Shown here: piece after piece, positions 12,701-28,400 of the stretch
Layout: each line of letters starts with the position of its first letter
Position numbering within the stretch: the stretch's first letter is position 1
Origin: Anadara kagoshimensis
Lineage: Eukaryota; Mollusca; Bivalvia; Arcoida; Arcidae
Direction of reading: 5' to 3'
NCBI GenBank assembly: GCA_021292105.1
Contig: CM037867.1
Span: forward strand, 11,790,721 to 11,854,720
DNA length: 64,000 nucleotides
Notes under the pieces: model-generated
The model's input: the letters and a program-made list of their open reading frames with translations, nothing else
Told to the model about the DNA's origin: nothing
The model's database searches: none
Translations under genes and position numbers: made by a program

Positions 12701-15700
12701 TAGTATTACCTATTGTTTTAATTAGTGACACCCTGCTTCCTAAGAAAACAAAGACAATTAGTCAAGTGTATACTAATAGATAAACTGTTACCATGTAATC
12801 AGTTGTACTCTCCATTAAGATTATAATGCACTTTTCAAATATCTTCTATAATTGATAATTTTTTTTTAAATACCATAAAAATAATTTTAACAAAATTAAA
12901 CAAAAGGGCATTTTAGGAGGTATTATATGTATTATTTTCATTTATTTGTATACCAGTATCAACAATACACATTTTCTAATTTGACTAAGTTGACCCTCTA
13001 TATAAAGTCCACCTGTCTATTAAGTCCACTTTTGCTCAGTCCCCTGGGTGGTCTTTATACACAGGTTATACTGTACTTCAAAAGCCAAGTTTAAAAGCAG
13101 TGGTAGTCAAGCTTGTAGAGTATTAAAAGCCTTCTTGGATTCTTGGATATTGAAAAAAAAATCTTCAAAATCCAAATTTATAAGAACAATACAGAATATG
13201 TCAATGCCATAAATTTCCATGTAACATCATTTTATGGGAATTTATGCAAGTCCATGTTCCCATGGAAATAACTGTGATGCACAAATGTTGTATTATGCAT
13301 TATACTAGTGAACTATATTCTGAATTTCAAAATAATTTGGGTGGCCAGACTGAAAAAAATTGCTATTATGATAAATGACTGATACTTTTTTGTTTCAAAG
13401 TTTTTTTGGTTTTTTTTTTATAAATTTTTTTTTAAGTTTCTAGTATTTTGTAGGACTCCCTGCTGTATCACGTGACCAACACACCTTAATGTTAATGTGC
13501 AGAATGTTTATATCAGAAATTCTAGAATTATAAGAAAACATGAGCTGATATGACTCCATATCCAATGGAAATAACTGTTTTGCAAAATCACGTGGTACAG
13601 CGGGGAACCCAATTGACTTATCGCAGGCCATGCCTTTTATATTACGACACTGACCGCCATCATAGTACCAAAGCAGTGTCACAGCAACTATTGACGTACT
13701 AGTGTCAGTGACGTCATTAAACCGCACAATTCTGACTGAGTTTTTATTCTTTTTGTGTGTAATTCAAGCATGCTGGGCCTTTGTTGGAACATTGTGGGCG
13801 TGGCGGGCGATACGTCAATTGTAGCACTGCTGTTGTACTATAAACAAATACATGATTTTCAGATGTACATATATATCATTTTCAAAAAGAAATATTTTAT
13901 TTTAGGTGAGAGATGGGGATTCAACGGGAAGAGAGTTAGCCAGATATTGTGGTACACAAATCCCAGATCCAGTAACGTCCTCCTCTAATAAATTATGGGT
14001 CAAATACAGAACCGATTTCTCAGTCGCAAGAAGAGGATTCCACGCTTTTTATAATAGCAGTAAGTTATCTACCTTTGAAAATAATTTTTTTAGGTCACAT
14101 TTGAATAGGATTGTTGTAATAACTAAGGTCAAATAAAATATAAATGTGTTTTTCAGTTTTCACCCTAAAAAAAACCTCTGGGGTATTTCTTACTTTCTTT
14201 TTTTTAAAAGAAATTTTAAAAATTAAAAAAAAAGGAGAAAATCACCTTAGGACATTGGCGTGTGAATCCACAGCCCTTAATTTGTATTATTGTTTTGATA
14301 TGAATTTATTATTCTTATACGTTGTACTTTCAGTATGTGACACTCGATTGACTGGACCAAGGGGAGTAATTGAAAGTCCAAATTTCCCAGAACCGTATCC
14401 TCATTACAGGAACTGTACTTGGATTATAGACACCACGCTCGGAAATACAATCAATATCTCGTTTTCACATTTTGATGTGGAAAGTCACCGATCCTGCAAC
14501 TTTGACTTTTTAGAGGTAAGCCATTTTTAGCTCACCTGAGCCGAAAGGCTCAGATGAGCTATTGCTATCTATCACCGTTCGTCGTCCGCCGTGCGTCGTG
14601 CATCATGCGTCGTGCGTCGTCCGTCGTGCGTAAACTTTACATTTTAATCTTCTCCTCCAAAACTACTGAGCCAAATTTGATGAAACTTGGTGATTTTTAT
14701 TATGCCTGGATAACAGGCTTTCAAAATTGTGTTCGGGGTTTGACCACGCCCAACAATATGGCTGCCATTACTATAAATAGCCAAAAGACAAAAAAATCTT
14801 CTTCTCTGAAACCAAAAGGTGCAGGCAAATTTTGATTGGATATTTGGATTCAGGATACCTAGATACACTAAAATTGTGTTTTTCATGAAAATTGGACTAA
14901 AAATAGGTTACGCGTTTTTTGCATAAAATTATGTAATTTTTAAAATGAGACATTTATTGTTATAACTTCATAATGGCTGAAGATAATTGTATGGAGTTTT
15001 CACTGTTGATCTTGTCTTGCGATTTTCTTCCGATTGATGTCAAGTTCAAAGGTCAAGGTCATGTCCCAGTTTTTGACCTTTGATAAAAAATGCTATTTTT
15101 TAAACATTTCTGGTGATAATGATGTAGGATTTTTGGTTAATTGTAGGTATTGACATGACGATCATTTTGATATATTGATTACGTTCATGGGTTCAAAGGT
15201 CAAGGTCACAGATGTACAAGTTTACCAAAATAGTTAATTATCTGCAAAACTATGAACTTTTTGTATAGGCATGTATATTAGAATATTGTAGGTAATGGCC
15301 CAATGGTCATTTTGATATATAAATAAAGGTCATGAGTTCAAAGGTCAAGGTCACAGATGTAAACAAGTACTGAAATGATTATTTATCTCTAAAACTATAG
15401 ACTTTTTGTATAGGCATGTATATTAGAATATTTTAGGTATTATCCTAACGATCATTTTGATATATGAATGAAGGTCATGGGTTCAAAGGTCAAGGTCACA
15501 GATGTGAATGAATACCTGAATGATTAATTATCTTGAAAACTGTTCACTTTATGTATATTCATGTATACTAGAATATTGTAGATATTAGCCTAACAACCAT
15601 TTTGATATATAAATGAAGGTTATGGGTTCAAAGGTCAAGGTCACAGATGTGAACAAGGTCTGAAATGATTATTTATCTCAAAAACTATAAACCTTTTGTA

Positions 15701-18700
15701 TAGGCATGTATATTAGAATATTTAGGTATTATCCTAATGATCATTTTGATATATGAATGAAGGTCATGGGTTCAAAGGTCAAGGTCACAGATGCGAATGA
15801 ATACCTAAATGGTTAATTATCTTAAAAACTATTAACTTTTTGTATAGGCATGTATATTAGAATATTGTTGGTACTGGCACAGTGGTCATTTTGATATATG
15901 AATGAAGAGCATGGGTTCAAATGTCAAGATCACAGATACAAACAAGTACTGAGATGATTATTTATCTCAAAAACTATAAACTTTTTGTATAGGGATGTAT
16001 ATTAGAATATTGGCCGAATTATCATTTTGATATTTGAATGAAGCTCATGGGTTCAAAGATCACAGGTGAGCGTTAAGGCCCATGGGCCTCTTGTTTTGTT
16101 AATTGCTATAGTTGTTTGCAGGGTTTAAAGTGACTTTTTTAATCTAGTTTTTCAGCTGCGAATCAAAATATTTATTTGCTATAAATTAATCTCTAAAGAA
16201 AATTTAATAAAAACCTTAAAAGCAAAAACTGTTGTTTGGATGTGTATGTAAGTCTACCATAATCAGTTACAAATCAAAGTCACATTTCCTTCAGCTCCGC
16301 AGATTTTTACGGGATTTTTTTTTATGGAAATGACTGACTTGGTCTAATATATAGGAACATAGGGTCTGTGAGCTTGTTGACCAAGGATCCTTCATAATTT
16401 GGAGATATTTATTATTTTAGTCAAGTTGCAACAAAGTTGTACTCGACAACTAATTTGGTTATGCGGGTGGATGGATGTGCGGTCAGACAGGAATTAGTTT
16501 TCCAGACTTTGTTGCCAAATGTCTGCAGATGATGAACTGATATTTGGTATGAGAGTCTACCATTATGAGTTACAAATCAAGCTTGAGTTTTGTTCTGGTT
16601 CATTGATTTTTGTTAAAATAATTGGCATTGGACTTAGAAAATTTCTTTAATATGTTTAATAAGCAGTTTTCCAGGTTTTTTTTCTAAATGCTTGCATACA
16701 TTAAATTAATATTTGGTATGTGAATCACACATCATATAGAATATGAAATTGAATCTCAACTTATGCACCATGGGTTTTTTTTTAATGTTTTTTAAGGTAC
16801 GTAATGGTGATTCGAGAGACAGTCCACTAATCGGTAAATTTTGTGGAACAACACTCCCGCCACCCATCTCATCTAGCGGCGAACATTTATGGATTAATTT
16901 TAGATCTGATTATTCAGTAGCAAGAAATGGATTTAGACTGGAATATATTAATAATGGTAAGTATATGTAAGCTTGATTACCCCTTTTGTAAATAAACAAA
17001 GTTTGGAGGAGATGTAGTAGAATTTGGCCCATGCATACGTATGTTACACTTTCCTTGCCAGTGGTCTAAAAACTTTATTTCTCAACAGAATTTAATAAAA
17101 TTTGAACCAATTGTTTATCATGGTAATATCTTGGACAATTTTGCGTTTTGTAACCGGAGAACCTGATTTGTCAAGAGTTATTGCCCTTTGTTTATTTGAG
17201 TGAAATACAGTTGTTTCTGACAGTGCTCTATTGCCAGGGGTATTATCTCTTGTGATGCCTTGTAAGTATATGTAAGATTTATTTACTTTAAACTGTTTAA
17301 TTGGGGAGTGGAATGGAGTGATGTAATAGTGTTTACCATCCTTCTCAAGATTTTTTAACCACTACGGTAGCTCAGTTGGTAGAGTGCTCACTTTGTAAGT
17401 GGGAGGTTCTGGGTTTGAACCTCGACTAGGTCTGACCCAAGTCTTGAAAGTGGATAGTGACTGTTCTTTCACTAAGCACTTGGGATTATGAAATGGAAGT
17501 CACGGTTCTTTCGTATGGGAACTTAAAATAAACCAGGTCCTGTGTCATGGTAGGCTTGGCAAGATAAATAATATGCTGTATCATCAGGGCAACACACAAA
17601 ATTTCTGCACCTTTGCCTATAGGTGGTGATGTCTCGATATAAGTGAAATATTCTTGACTGGGATGTTAAAAACCATTACTCAACTCAAATCAACTCAACC
17701 TATATCAAATATCCATTCTAGAATGTTGGAATGGCATACTGCTGTTTAATGCCCCAGTCCCCCAGTCACAGTTCTTTTACTTATATCACAATGGTTGGTT
17801 TGAGATTTGAGTTGGTTTATGGTGTTTAAAAGTCCATATTCAAGGCTGTCATTTCCAGGATGTTGGAGTGGAATGATGATGTTAAACACGGCTGTTAGGA
17901 TTCTTCCATCGATTCCAGGAGGTTGTTGCTTTCGGATGGTGAAGTAGCATTATGGTTTTTAACACCCTAATCAAAATTCTTTAACTTACTGTAAAGGTAT
18001 TTATTTTTGCCCCGTCCTAATTTTTGCTTATTTTGTGTTTGCGAAAATTAATAATGAGCGAAAATTATCTATGCTTATTATGTTATATTGCATACTTCAA
18101 AAACGCAAAAATTTAACAACACAGATTTGTCTGAATTTCCTATACTGCGAAAATAAATACACGGTAAATTTAATATGTTTACAGTATATCGAGGCAATTG
18201 GTCAAAAACATAAAGGTATATAATTCCATATCCAAATGAAATCATTGTTCCCTACAAATTTAGAGGAAAACCTTACTAAAGTAAAGATACTGTAAACATA
18301 TTTATTTTCGCAGTGTACTAATTTTCGCGGTCGTTTGTTTTGCACAAAAATCAATACAAAGCAAAAATTATATTTTACTTTTTATGTTATAGAGAATATA
18401 TCAAAAATGCGAACATTTAACTACACAGATTTGTCTAAATATTCTATACTGCAAAGTAAATACATGTGAAATTAAATACTTTTACAGTACGTTAAAAATG
18501 TTATGTATTTGTGTCATGTAGGTTGTGGCGCTGAGTTAACAGCACCTACTGGTCGTTTTACAAGTCCAAATTACCCAAATCCTTATGATCACAGAAGAGA
18601 ATGTGTATGGTCCATCACCGTGGCAACTGGAATGGCAGTTGAACTTAACATTTCTGACTTTGATTTAGAAACAAACACTCAGTGTAGATTTGATGTACTG

Positions 18701-20951
18701 GAGGTAAGTCCTATCAGAAATTTGATTGATTGATTAAGTGAGTAAGTGAGTGAGCGATTGATTGATTTGCTGATCATTTGATTTACTGATTGATTAATGA
18801 GCTAATTGATTGATTGACTGACTGGTTGATTGGTTGATGGATTGATTGAATTGTTGAGTGATTTATTTAATTTTTTAGCTGATTGATTGATTGATTGATT
18901 TGCTGATAGAATGATATTTTGTATTTCATATTTAATAATGAACAGTTCATCATTTCCTATTTATCTAACATTAGACTAGATTTTCTAGGCTGATTTGACG
19001 AAATCCAAGTTTTATCGAACACATATGACACAGAATCACACTGGTGATACAACATTGGCGGTAGAGTATACATGCATTTTTAATCATGTTTCTCATGGTG
19101 ACGTCATTGGGGAATCTCCTATTTGACGAATGTAAAAAATGATGTCATTACTACAGAACATATGTCAAAACATAGTTCAATGTTTTTCATTGATAAATTT
19201 TTTTCACATAAAGTGTTGTTTTTTATTAGTTTAAATAATCAAGTTAGAAATGTTAGATAAAAATATCATATACACAGTGTATGTACAACCCTTCATATCA
19301 GGTCTCATCCTTTTTTTAGTGGCTGTATCACTACTCCTGGCACAAGCACGATAATAGTGATACGGCTACTAAAAAAGGACTAGACCTGATAAGGAGGTTT
19401 GTACACATACACACTGTGTATATAATATGTATGTATTCAATCAACAATCATTTATTTCTGATGATCTTATTCCATTATTGAGCACTGATAGTTCTGATCA
19501 TCGATTAAGAAAATGCAACAGATTCCAATCACCATCTATTATGCAGCAATTGAACAAATTATAACAACAGAATCTTTTGCCATTCAGTTCTCCAGGGTTT
19601 AAACAGTAAGATGCCACCACAACTCTTCATCTCAGAAAAAAGGACCATCAATGTCTTTGTTTTCATTACCTATGCTATATTTACTGAAGAAGCTGGTCCT
19701 GGTTTCACAATCATTCCTTAGCTAAGATTTTCTTTAACTTAAATATAGCAAAATTTCAAATCTTTATAATTTTGTTAATTTTCAATAAGTGTCATTTTTA
19801 AGATCACTTCTATATTAAACATTTGCATTTGGTTTTGACAAATTATTCATCAGTAGTTCCGATAAAAGATTATCAAAATTTGCTAAATTTAAGTTAAGGA
19901 ATGATTGTGAAACCGGGGCATGTTTTGATAACTTTACCCATAGCTTTTCATAAAAACAATGCTACTTTTGACCAATCATGTGGTAATACTTTACTTTCAA
20001 GATTGGGTCAATTTGACATGAAGGATTTTTGTACAGCGTTTCACGATAGTGAACGCGTACTTTGCTATCGCTTTCTTCCAAGATGTCGAGCTTCTTTGCT
20101 ATGAAATTATAATATATGAGTACACATGGAAATAGTGCGCCTGGTAAATGAGCGTGAAAGAAGTATATTTTTTTTATCGTGAGATATGTATTCTGAGATG
20201 GGTAATGCATTTGGTTACATATGCACATTTGGAATAAATTTTCGGAATACATTTCGGAATCTAGTAAAATATTGCGACGGGATGCATCTAATAATTTCTG
20301 CAATTTGGCGAACTGATCTCATGTTTACAATAAAAAGTAGTCCGAGAAGTTTGCGTCCTACGATGTAAAATCATAACTTTTTATGAAATGAACAGCAACG
20401 GCAGGTTGATTTAATTAATTCTTCGTGAAATCTACGGAAATTTAAATTTATTTTGAAGGTTATGATAACGTATTTTGATGTTGAGGCAATTGTGTCATAT
20501 TTTAAAACTGTTTATCGATTAGATTTCACTTTCGTAAAAGGGAGATAATTCGTACAGTGTTGTGTGCAAATGACCACATGTGGATTTTAAATACTTCACC
20601 ATTAACATGAAACGGGAATATTGTGAGTGATAATCAGCAGTTATTAAAAAACCCAGATTAACAGCAAATGACCCAGTTACATACAACCGCTAGAATGTAC
20701 CCCCTCATAGCGACGGTAGGATCTGCAAAACTCTACTTTCTCTCTATCCGAAATGACAAAACGATCGGGTACAACTTTTTAAAATTTTAATTACCGATTG
20801 TCTTTTTCATATATTTATGAAATTATTATTTTCTACCATTTAATTCAGCAATATATGGTTTGGTACATTGTTTCTTTTTCAAAAAAAAAAAAAAAAAAAA
20901 AAAAAAAAACATAGATCGACCCCCCCTTCCCCCCCCTCTTCTCTTCCCTCC

Positions 20952-20983
<32 letters not shown>

Positions 20984-22386
20984 TTTTGGTTATATTCTGT
21001 CTTGCCACAACACCATTTTCCCAACTACGCTGTACAACAGCACGGCAGTGCTATGTTTTTCTTGTTTATAAGTTTTGTCTTTGATATTAATTTAATCTAA
21101 TGCGTGATATTATAGGTATTTAATGGAGCAGATGATCAGTCACCTAGACTGGTTCAGATTTGTCACTCGCAGACCAAACCTCAGCTCATTACAACCACAG
21201 GGAACCAGATGTTTGTCAGATTCAAGAGCGATTCCTCTGTGAATGGACGAGGATTTAGTGCTACATACAGATCTATAGCAGGAGGTAATATGAAATATTA
21301 ATGAACCCTGTCTAAATATGACCTTGAATAAACAGGAAACCTGTCTTAGTATGACCTTGAATAAAACAGACAACCTGTCTTAGTATGACCTTGAATAAAA
21401 CAGACAACCTGTCTTAGTATGACCTTGAATAAAACAGACAACCTGTCTTAGTATGACCTTGAATAAACAGGAAACTTGTCTCAGTATGACTTAAAATAAA
21501 ACAGGAAACCTGGCTTAGAATGAATTTGAATATACAGAAAACCTGTCTCAGTATGACTTAGAATAAAACAGGAAACCTGTCTTAGTATGACCTTGAATAT
21601 ACAAGAAACCTGTCTCAGTATGACCTTGAATAAACAAGAAACCTTTCTTGGTATGACCTTGAATAAACAGAAAACTTGTCTCAGTATGACTTAAAATAAA
21701 AACAGGAAACCTGTCTTAGAATGACATTGAATATACAGAAAACCTGTCTCAGTATGACTTAGAATAAAACAGGAAACTTGTCTTAGAATGACGTTGAATA
21801 AACAGGAAACCCTTCTCAAGATATTCTACACCCAACATTTCATTATATAATTACAGTGTTTTCATGTTGTCTTTTTTGCAAGTTTTATGCCATTGTTTCT
21901 ACTAAGATTATAGTATATTACTTATTGCGAGAATTTTGTTTATAATTTGGCTGTTGTAAATGGACTAGATAATTTCCTGGGCCGGTTATGTTGTGTTTTG
22001 CCAGATCTTGTTATTCACGAATCAGTACACATCAGTGCCCATACTGTATGCATAGAAACTTCACAATTATTTAAACAAAACTATTTTAAGAAGAATATTA
22101 CACCTTCATCTTCTTTCAACATACTTCTTATATGACTGACCACTACCATATGACTGACCACTACCATATAAGAAGAAATATTAGCGGTAGGAAACTTTCA
22201 CGGTTTTGATTTTCCTAACTATTTTACAGTAAGAAATTTTCATTGTTCCGACTGCATGTAAAGTGAAACAAGGGATAAGAAATTTCGTTGAGAAGATATG
22301 GTTGTGGTCCAAGCATTAGTGGGAAAATCGCGAATATTTTTTCCTCGCGAATATTTCTTCTTTTACAGTATATGATGGTAGGATTG

Positions 22387-22425
<39 letters not shown>

Positions 22426-25400
22426 AAAGAAGGTTGACACAAGTGGGGGTACCTAACCATGACTAAACATGACTGAGCTGGTTTCTTATGTGGTATAAGG
22501 ATTGGCAACACAATTAGAACAGAAATGAAAGCAGTTGAACATTAACGTCTGTCATGTTTTATTTCAGGTTGTGGTGGCAACTTCTCAACACCAAGTGGCA
22601 CCATATTTTCTAAGAACTATCCTAATGATTATCCACACAACACTGTTTGTACCTGGTTGATTACCGTTGAACCACAGAAAGTTGTTGTATTGACTTTCTT
22701 AACCTTTGACGTAGAGACACATTCAACATGTCGTTATGATTATGTTGCAGTAAGTAACAAGCCTCTTTAAAAGTATATTACTATTCCAAACCCATTTTTA
22801 TAATCCTTCTTTAACTAAGATTTTCCTCAACTTAAATCTGTTTAATCTTGGCAATAACAGGAGAGGAATGGTTGCTTCATTTGGTAAAACTATATTGCAG
22901 GAAGGTTGCAGGTTAAATCTCGAATCCAACCCTACATGTTTTTTTGGTTTTTTTTGCATTCCTGTTACACATACATACCCAAGTGATCCACCATTATCAA
23001 TCAGGAGCAATTGTTAGCTCTGTCATATTTCTTAGGATAATTTGGTGAAGTTATAACTCCATCTTCTGCATTTAATACTTCAAATATGTTTTTTTTAATA
23101 TAGAAATTAGATGTTATAAGCTTAAAGTGATCTTTAGAATGGCATCTTAAATTCATTGATATCTTGAAAACCTACCAAATTCATTCAGAATTCAAATTTA
23201 CCAGACTAAACTTATGCAAAATGAAAATCTTTAGGTGCCAAAAGATTTTGAAACTTGGGCCGGGAGTCTTTACATTTCAGAATATTTATATATTGCTTGA
23301 ATCATTCAATAAAAAAACCATACTATTCCATGTCCAAACTACAATTCCATAGTAAAAGTAAGTAAAAACATTGAAGCTGACAAATAAGGTCACACACGTG
23401 AACTTCCATCAGAGAAGTGAGGATAGGTGCTCCGGAGGGTAAGCACCTCCTGTTTAGCTAGCTACACCTGCCATCTGTCTTATGAAAATTGACAATGAAA
23501 GGAACATAGGACTATGAAACGATATACAGTTGAATCTCGTTATCTCGAACTCGGATATCTCGAACTACCAGGTATCTCGAACTTTTTTAAAAAGTCCGAA
23601 CAGATTTGTTCTTTATTAAACCAAAATCACTCCGGTTATCTCGAACTCAGATATCTCAAATTATCGGATATGTCGAACAATACTTTCGTCCCCTTGAATG
23701 AAAATTCTAGGAAAATTACACCTGTTAACTCGAACAAAAAATTTAGGAAAATTAAATTTGTTAACTCGAACAAAAAATTTAGGAAAATTAAAATTGTTAA
23801 CTCGAACAAAAAATTTTGGAAAATCAAATTTGTCAACGCCTAGAAATTTTTTGGTAGAAAAAACACATTCCGACATAAATAAAATATTTGACTGTCGGCC
23901 TCGTGTTGATTTTAAAATGACAACATTGCACTGACCTCCCAATTTCCTTAAGCCCTTAATTATTATCCATTGCATAAGCAATTAAACCCTCAAGGAGATT
24001 AACAGGTGTTATAATTACTGCCAAGCTGAACATGGCTGCCGAAAAGCGTGTGATGAGAACATTACTCAATACAACCGGAAGCCTGGGGTGATTAAAGTAC
24101 ACAAAGCGAAACTGGTATGGAGACCAAAGCGGACTCCACTATTTATCAGCTAATAACAATAGCGCAATCGGTTATTGACAGATTTGAGTACTTAAAGAAA
24201 ATCTTATAAAACAAAATGCATAATTGAATACATACAATATAGCAGAAAAACGGCAATATACAGTTTGACAAGATAAAACCGGAAGCGACTTCCGGTAGGC
24301 GTGTACGAGTTACTTTCCTTTTGTTGCCGTTTTTAACATCGGTTATCTCGAACTCCGGATAAGTCAAACTTTTTGCATTTCCCCGTCGAGTTCGAGATAA
24401 CGAGAGTCAACTGTATATATCCAGGGTAATTTTGGATACAGAGATTGTGATGACATCCATGAAACTTTTTGAGGGCCTTGATAAGTAAATGAATTTGATC
24501 CAAACAATTATCAAGTATTTACCACTAGTAGACCTAAAACTATTAGCAGATTTTCTCATAACTTCCTGCAAATCACTTAGATTTATTATTATTCTTCAGA
24601 TAAAGACTGCTTAAATTATTTGCTTCTTAAATTTTAAATTCTGCACTAAACAATACTTAGTCATTCAAAGTGTTGTTTAAAGTGGATTTGGCTTTTAAGT
24701 ACTTCTATTTTTCTGATTTTAGCATCTTCATCTTGATTGCCACAATTTTGGTCCAAGCAAAGAGCTAGGTTCACTAACTGGCAAAATTGGCCCTGTTTCA
24801 GATATTTTTGATACTTGTGCTACAAAATACTAATAATGGATACTCTTCAAAACAAAAACAAAAAATTCTATGAAATGCACTGGTTTGGTTGCTATGGCAA
24901 CATTACTAGATGTACCAAAAACGACATTTACAACGAAAAATTACAACACAAGCTTCTTTTTCGATATGCATGAAACCATGCATCACTTTTATTTTAAGTA
25001 ACTTGATACTATCATAATTAACACTATTATTTACAGGTATTAGACACATTTACATGAAGAAATATCAGATTTATGAATTAAATATGTCGTCATGGTAACA
25101 AAACGGAATGTTTCAATTTTCACAGAAAGAAAAAAAAATGATAATGTATACAAGTTTCATTAGATTACAGACAGTAATTACATTTATAATACAAAACTTG
25201 GCAATGAATGTTTAGTAAACAAATATTATATTTCAGATTTCTATATTTTTAGGGCAATATTTGCCAGTTAGTGAACCTAGCTCTTTTATTCTGAAATAGA
25301 TAAACTTTAAAAGAATTATGTAATAATGATAATAAACTTTTTCCAATTTCCTCAATGAATCTAGAATTTGGTATTGGACTAAGCAAAATAAATTCATTAA

Positions 25401-28400
25401 AAAAAAGATTGTCATCAGTTTAACTTTTGTTGTTTTACCCTTAGGGTTATTGACATCACTATTTAATTCTGTATGTAAAAAGTTGTGGGTTAGATCCCAG
25501 ACTAGGTCTGACCAAAACTTGAAAATAGGTAGTGACTGTTTTTCGCCAAGCACTCGGCATTGAGAAATGAAAGTCACTAGGTCCTATGGAAGAGACCTGT
25601 GTCACGTCAGGCAAAGTACGTAAAAGAACTGGGCCTGCACATTGCCATGAGCACACTGCAATTTTCAAAATATCTGTCACTTGACCTTTAGCTGTTGACA
25701 TCTTGATATAAATAAAATGTTCTTGATCGGAATGTAAAACTTCTAATTAATCAAAAACAATTTTTTTTGAAAATATTGACTTGAATATCAGCCATTATTT
25801 GGACTTAAATTGGTAAAAATCAAACTCAAATTAAAAAAAAACAAAAACAAATTTCCATTTCAGTTTACATTTTCCTGTTGTGTTATTCCAAGAAATCACA
25901 TTTTCCAAAACCTCTTGCGCAAACATTAAGGGGTGTTGAACAACAGCAAACTCCATTATTTCCATTGAGTTGAGTTGAATAATGGTGTTTAACATCCAAG
26001 TCATGAATATTTCACTTTTATCGAGACATCACCAGCTATAGGCAAAGATGCAGAAATTTTGCCTGTGCTTTGCGCTGATGACATTATACAGCAGGGTTTT
26101 TAGTGTGCCAAGCAACCATGACATGGGACCTCATTTATTTTAAGTTTCCATCCAAAAGAATGATTACTTTCATTTTATAAAGCTGAGTGCTCAAAAGAAC
26201 AGTCATTACTCATTTTAAGTCTTGGGTCAGGCTCAATCGGGATTGTTAATCACACAGAACAGTGAACAACCCACATTGATAGAACATCTTCAGTTGAAAC
26301 TGCATTAAAGGTCTAAATTCGAGTACAAAATTTTCTCACTTGTTCCTTATTGGTGTTATTTGAACTTGTATAGAGGTCACCTTCTCCCAAAAGCCACTTT
26401 TATTGGTTCCTTTGTTATGGGTGTTATTTACATGTTTTGACTGTATATAAATCTTTACAGTTGTATGATGGAACAAGTCCTAATGCTCCAGAACTGGTCA
26501 AACATTGTGGTAATTCTCTGCCTGTACCCAGTATATATAGGTCGTCAGGAAACCAGATGTACATCAAAATGAGAACGGATTCTTCTGTAACTGGACAAGG
26601 ATTTAAAGCAAGTTATGTCACAGGTAAGAACACCTGGCCCCAGCTTCACAATCATATCTTAACCTTAATTTAGCAATTTTGATCTCCTCTCAAACGAAGT
26701 TTGGAGGGGATATAGGATTTGGCCTGTATGTACATATAAGTTTGGAGGGGATATAGGATTTGGCCTGTATGTATATATAAGTTTGGAGGGGATATAGGAT
26801 TTGGCCTGTATGTACATATAAGTTTGGAGAGGATATAGGATTTGGCCTGTATGTACATATAAGTTTGGAGAGGATATAGGATTTGGCCTGTATGTATATA
26901 TAAGTTTGGAGGGGATATAGGATTTGGCCTGTATGTACATATAAGTTTGGAGAGGATATAGGATTTGGCCTGTATGTACATATAAGTTTGGAGGGGATAT
27001 AGGATTTGGCCTGTATGTACATATAAGTTTGGAGAGGATATAGGATTTGGCCTGTATGTACATATAAGTTTGGAGGGGATATAGGATTTGGCCTGTATGT
27101 ACATATAAGTTTGGAGGGGATAGGATTTGGCCTGTATGTACATATAAGTTTGGAGAGGATATAGGATTTGGCCTGTATGTACATATAAGTTTGGAGAGGA
27201 TATAGGATTTGGCCTGTATGTACATATAAGTTTGGAGGGGATATAGGATTTGGCCTGTATGTACATATAAGTTTGGAGGGGATATAGGATTTGGCCTGTA
27301 TGTACATATAAGTTTGAAGGGGATATAGGATTTGGCCTGTATGTACATATAAGTTTGGAGAGGATATAGGATTTGGCCTGAGAGGATATAGGATTTGGCC
27401 TGTATGTACATATAAGTTTGGAGGGGATATAGGATTTGGCCTGTATGTACATATAAGTTTGGAGGGGATATAGGATTTGGCCTGTATGTACATATAAGTT
27501 TGGAGAGGATATAGGATTTGGCCTGTATGTACATATAAGTTTGGAGGGGATATAGGATTTGGCCTGTATGTACATATAAGTTTGGAGGGGATATAGGATT
27601 TGGCCTGTATGTACATATAAGTTTGGAGAGGATATAGGATTTGGCCTGTATGTACATATAAGTTTGGAGGGGATATAGGATTTGGCCTGTATGTACATAT
27701 AAGTTTGGAGAGGATATAGGATTTGGCCTGTATGTACATATAAGTTTGGAGGGGATATAGGATTTGGCCTGTATGTACATATAAGTTTGGAGGGGATATA
27801 GGATTTGGCCTGTATGTATATATAAGTTTGGAGGGGATATAGGATTTGGCCTGTATGTATATATAAGTTTGGAGAGGATATAGGATTTGGCCTGTATGTA
27901 CATATAAGTTTGGAGAGGATATAGGATTTGGCCTGAGAGGATATAGGATTTGGCCTGTATGTACATATAACAGTTGAAAGGCCAGTTTCGATTTTTTCCG
28001 TTAAACCCGCGATTTAATCTTCAGGGCCGTTCAAGGGGGGTAATTCAAATTTGGTCGGCAGATGGCGCTTTGTCGTCACCTCGAAGAATTTGCATTTTAG
28101 GGTTGACGCAATAAATCATTAATTAAATGGTGTTTTTAACTTAAACTATATATATTTTTGTATCCGTTTGATAGCAAATTGATTTTTCTAGACGATCACA
28201 ACAATTAAACACTCCTTATAACTAATTAAAATGCTGGAATCATAGACATAAACTGCGGTATCGTGAAAGGTCAAAATCAAGTGGGCGGTGCATTCGGAGT
28301 TTATGCCCGGTAAATTGAATTGACAGAATCGCATCCCACACCGATTGGGTTAAAAATTATAGTCGTAATCGGTAGCATTTAGAATACCGGTCATTTTGAT

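Noticed and set aside
17363..17425. tRNA-Thr-like gene
   Set aside because: A and B boxes are present, but the acceptor stem does not pair and the sequence continues into a SINE body repeated elsewhere.
20826..21084. Proline- or glycine-rich ORFs
   Set aside because: Products of the poly-A/poly-C block.
23514..23843. 109-codon ORF with repeated NSNKKFRKIK
   Set aside because: Internal ~36-bp repeats of a pogo-like MITE, also present at 38951-39859; not transposase.
26665..27966. 433-, 342- and 349-codon open frames on the minus strand
   Set aside because: They are the 41-bp satellite read in three frames; no start context, splice sites or known domain.
26690..27970. CRISPR-like array
   Set aside because: Direct repeats are contiguous with no unique spacers, in a eukaryotic intron.
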